Positions 7,362 to 10,011 of a stretch of 10,011 nt of DNA are shown here, piece by piece. The stretch is from Lobulomyces angularis (Eukaryota > Chytridiomycota > Chytridiomycetes > Lobulomycetales > Lobulomycetaceae), in NCBI GenBank assembly GCA_027604685.1, contig JADHYX010000219.1, positions 18,276 to 28,286 on the forward strand, written 5' to 3'. Within the stretch, counting starts at the first letter, position 1. Each line of letters opens with the position of its first letter. The position numbers and the translations under genes were made by a program. The notes under the pieces are model-generated. The model ran no database searches. It saw nothing but the letters and a program-made list of their open reading frames with translations, and had not been told where the DNA came from.

Positions 7362-10011
7362 ATGAATCGAGAACAAAAGTATTATACAGTAAATCGAAGT
7401 CGATTACCAAAACCAACAACTTCACAAAATAGTAATATATATAAAATTGGTAGATTACCACCCGTGGACACAAGTTACAATTTTGAAATTCATAGAAATG
7501 ATAATTGTCAACGAAGTTTATTGAACTCTCCAGGAAAAGTCAAAAACTTTTTTAATGACAATAGAAACCGGCCCTCAGGTATTTTGTCAAATAATATTCG
7601 GCAAATATTTTTTTCTTAACTTTTTAAACAAAACATTCAATTTATATCAAATAGGTATTGATAACCCAACTATAGGTCAGCTATTCAACAAACAAGTTAT
7701 TGTACCGAGCATTGGCAAAAAACAATTGAATCAAAGTGACAACATAATTAAAGTTGTACCAGTCAAATACTCTCATAATGAAAATTTAAATCAATTCCCT
7801 TCAGATTCTAAACATGACTTGCGCTCAGTTTTCGTAGAGCCTACATCTACTGGTCAATATACTATAAATTCTCATAGGAATAAATATAATTCAATTCCAC
7901 AGCTACAGAATTCACAAGAAAACAATGAAATTAGAATTAATTGTCAACAGCATTTGTATAGACACCCTGAAACATCAAATTTTCAAACACAATACCCACA
8001 TATAATGGTGGAATCAGAAAATCAGCATTTTTATTCCCCAAAGGTGAAGCATGTGATGGTTGATACTCAAAAAAATTATCCTCAAACTAATCAAATTCTT
8101 GTTGAATCACAAAACGATAATAGTTACATTCAAAAAACCCGCCACATTCAAGTTGAAACAAAAAATAGTTCACATCGACCAAAAACCTTTGATAACTGTA
8201 GAAATTCGACGCAGAGGCCAATAACGAGGCAGATACTCTTAGAATCTCAGAACCACCCTGGTTACCCTTCTCATCAGCAAATAATTTTGGAAAGTCAATT
8301 GCAGCGCCCACAAACCCGGCAAATTATTCTAGAACCTCAAAACCCCCAAACTCATATTAGAATTGATACCCAAAATACCCTACATAAACCTGGATCAAGA
8401 CTGATTAAAGTTGAAAATCAGAATCAAACTCAACATTATATACCAAATTCTAGTAAAGTTAAAGTTGAATTGCAGAATAACAAGTCAGCAAAACAATTTA
8501 AAGTAAAATCCCAACATCAGTGTAATAGACAATATACAAGGGAGGTTGAGGTGAAAGCCTCCTTAACTAGACCGCATACTCAAGAGATACAGGTTAAAAC
8601 CGAAATGCAACAGAATCCGCCAACCTTTGAAATAAATTATAAGTCCCAGCCAGTTAATAAATCAAGAACTCGACAGATAACAGTTGAAATGGAAAATCAA
8701 AATCAGCATTTCTCTGAAGGTAGAGAATATAATTTGGAAAGTAATAAACGAAACTTTCCAGTCGAGCCAAATTTGGAAAATAAAGAACAACTTTTAGTAC
8801 AAGAAATTGGAAGACCTCACTGTAAAAGTGCAAGTGTGTCAATTTCTAATGTTGACAGAAATCCGCCTCGTAAAAGGTCCGTTTCCTTTGCAACGGATAA
8901 AAGCTGTCAGATAAATTTTAGTGAGTTTAATCAAAGACCAAAGACTAGTTCTTTACCTGTTTTCGTAACCGAAAACCAAAAGAGGGATAGAATAATAGAA
9001 AATTGTACACCACACTTTAGTCATGATCGAAAAAATTCTAATCACATTAACATTTCCTTTGAACTGCCACCGCATTTATTTAATAAATCAATCCTACCTG
9101 AATCTCCTCCATTAGTTCCTTCAGATCAAAGTAGGATGCCACGCATCGACGATAACCACTTTACCCAAAATCCCCCTGTAATTCAATTAGTTTTACCAAG
9201 CGAAAACATGCAAAAAAATAAAAAGGAGAACATATTTGTTTTAAACAAAGTGTCCTCAGAAAGCTCGTGCTCTAGCGAAGAAAATAGGAAAGTTGTGGAA
9301 ATGATTGAATTGAACTTAAAGAAAGCGGAAAAAGAACGCAAATCAAAAAAAAAGAAGAAGCTGAAGAAGACTAAAAAGATGGCAAAAGCTTATCTAAATA
9401 AGAGGCTTTTGAATAGAGGATACAGTATGGATTCTACCTCCTCGAACACTACAGCTAGTACAGATTTTTTTTCTATGAGCAATGGTGCCTTTTTTAACAA
9501 CAGTTCAACAGAGGATGAATTTGAATATTTTTATAAAAATAAGCGATACAGGAGTTGCAATTGTAAAAAAAAGAAAAAAGTTAATGATAGCATTATAATT
9601 GTAAAGAATGATAACGGAAACAAAGAAAACATTGTTTATTTAGAAAAAGATGACATGATGCCTAAACAAAAATTTGAGATAAAACAGGACAATAACAACT
9701 ATAACGATTATGCAGTTGCTACACAGAAACCACCATTGGAGTCAATAAATAAAACATTAGGGGAATATTCCTTTAGTTTCAACAACGGAATCAATGACCA
9801 AAAAAACAAGGAAAAAAGTTCAATTTTGAAATCAGTAAATAGAAACAGATCAGAGAGCAACCAACCTGTCACTCACACGGTTTTTGATGTACAGGAAGTA
9901 CAAAACAACTTCCAGCGATGTATACCAGAAAGTACAAAAAAAATTTCAAAATTTGATTCAACTACTTCCTCCAGTTCTACTTCCTCTTCTTCAACGTCGT
10001 CTTCATCTTCC
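7362..10011 (+). CDS. Large repeat-bearing Gln/Asn/Lys/Ser-rich protein of unknown family, 3' end outside window
   Basis: I do not recognise a family. The visible frame uses 7362-7578 and 7655-10011, joined over a 76-base intron (GTATTT...ATAG), giving at least 858 residues with no stop. Without splicing the first part would end after 85 residues. The second exon is open for 785 codons, which cannot be chance at this base composition. Order of parts from residue 1: a polar segment; about 15 degenerate repeats (7996-8712) built on an I-x-V-E-x-Q-N core; a KRSVSF motif (8872-8889); a Pro-rich stretch; lysine clusters at 9319-9390 and 9566-9581; and a Ser/Thr run at the edge. No signal peptide, membrane segment or catalytic motif is seen, so a mostly disordered scaffold or structural protein is my inference. 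The start could be ATG 7362 or upstream at 7110. Its long exon contrasts with the finely split E4 gene next door. Confidence 0.85.
7996..8712 (+). repeat. About 15 tandem degenerate protein repeats with I-x-V-E-x-Q-N core
   Basis: Cores in order read IMVESEN, VMVDTQK, ILVESQN, IQVETKN, ILLESQN, IILESQL, IILEPQN, IRIDTQN, IKVENQN, VKVELQN, FKVKSQH, VEVKASL, IQVKTEM, FEINYKS and ITVEMEN. Starts are usually 11-18 residues apart, with one gap of 29. Cores are often preceded by TRQ, HQQ or TQE. Alternating hydrophobic positions suggest short beta strands joined by polar Pro/Asn/Gln loops. Copies differ strongly in DNA: the Ser of E-S-Q is coded by TCA, TCT and AGT. The pattern is therefore old and kept at protein level, not a fresh DNA duplication. 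Confidence 0.8.
9958..10011 (+). repeat. Ser/Thr-only tract running off the window
   Basis: Eighteen consecutive codons encode only Ser or Thr (14 Ser, 4 Thr). The codons are mixed (TCC, TCT, TCA, TCG, AGT, ACT, ACG), so this is not a simple trinucleotide expansion. It continues beyond the right edge and is probably a flexible or phosphorylated linker. Confidence 0.85.

Noticed and set aside
7996..8712. DNA-level tandem repeat or mobile element
   Set aside because: The units are not alike in nucleotide sequence, and no terminal repeats, target duplications or transposase motifs are present.
8087..8842. Two minus-strand open frames (8311-8087 and 8842-8654)
   Set aside because: They are shadows opposite the 785-codon open exon; the plus-strand reading shows the repeat pattern and codon variation expected of a real protein.
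1..10011. Prokaryotic operon, CRISPR array or tRNA genes
   Set aside because: Spliced eukaryotic genes fill the window; no regularly spaced identical repeats and no cloverleaf-forming segment was seen by eye.

Overview
The window reads as nuclear DNA of a mitochondrion-bearing eukaryote. It is very AT-rich, full of A and T runs, and its protein-coding genes are cut by many short GT-AG introns. Three genes can be rebuilt exon by exon, and each closes in frame from ATG to stop with the standard code. Two proteins have a fungal flavour: the mitochondrial ribosomal protein uL14 starts like its yeast counterpart, and the ubiquitin E4 enzyme carries fungal-type motifs such as [11 protein letters not shown] infer a fungus or close relative with a compact, intron-rich genome (for example an early-diverging or parasitic lineage). 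The sequence alone does not fix the species.

Layout: 1-140 is intergenic. On the minus strand, 1122 down to 141 encodes an octanoyltransferase (LIPT2/LipB, 4 exons, 243 residues). A 194-base divergent promoter region separates it from the plus-strand uL14m gene (1317-1982, 5 exons, 134 residues). A 711-base gap (1983-2693) holds two weak exon-like stretches but no gene I can name. Positions 2694-6936 encode a complete ubiquitin conjugation factor E4 (UFD2/UBE4, 16 exons, 1136 residues, C-terminal U-box). A 425-base gap may contain the first exons of the next gene. From 7362 to the right edge runs a large protein of unknown family, at least 858 residues. It has one exon of over 2.3 kb, a tandem array of about 15 degenerate strand-like repeats rich in Gln and Asn, an RVxF-type motif, lysine clusters, and a Ser/Thr run cut by the window edge.

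The first two genes both serve mitochondria (lipoate attachment and translation) and sit head to head, so they may share a promoter. The E4 enzyme belongs to the ubiquitin-proteasome pathway with Cdc48/p97. Nothing ties the last gene to it beyond adjacency. The last gene is the most novel item. No CRISPR array, RNA gene, transposon or prokaryotic operon is visible.
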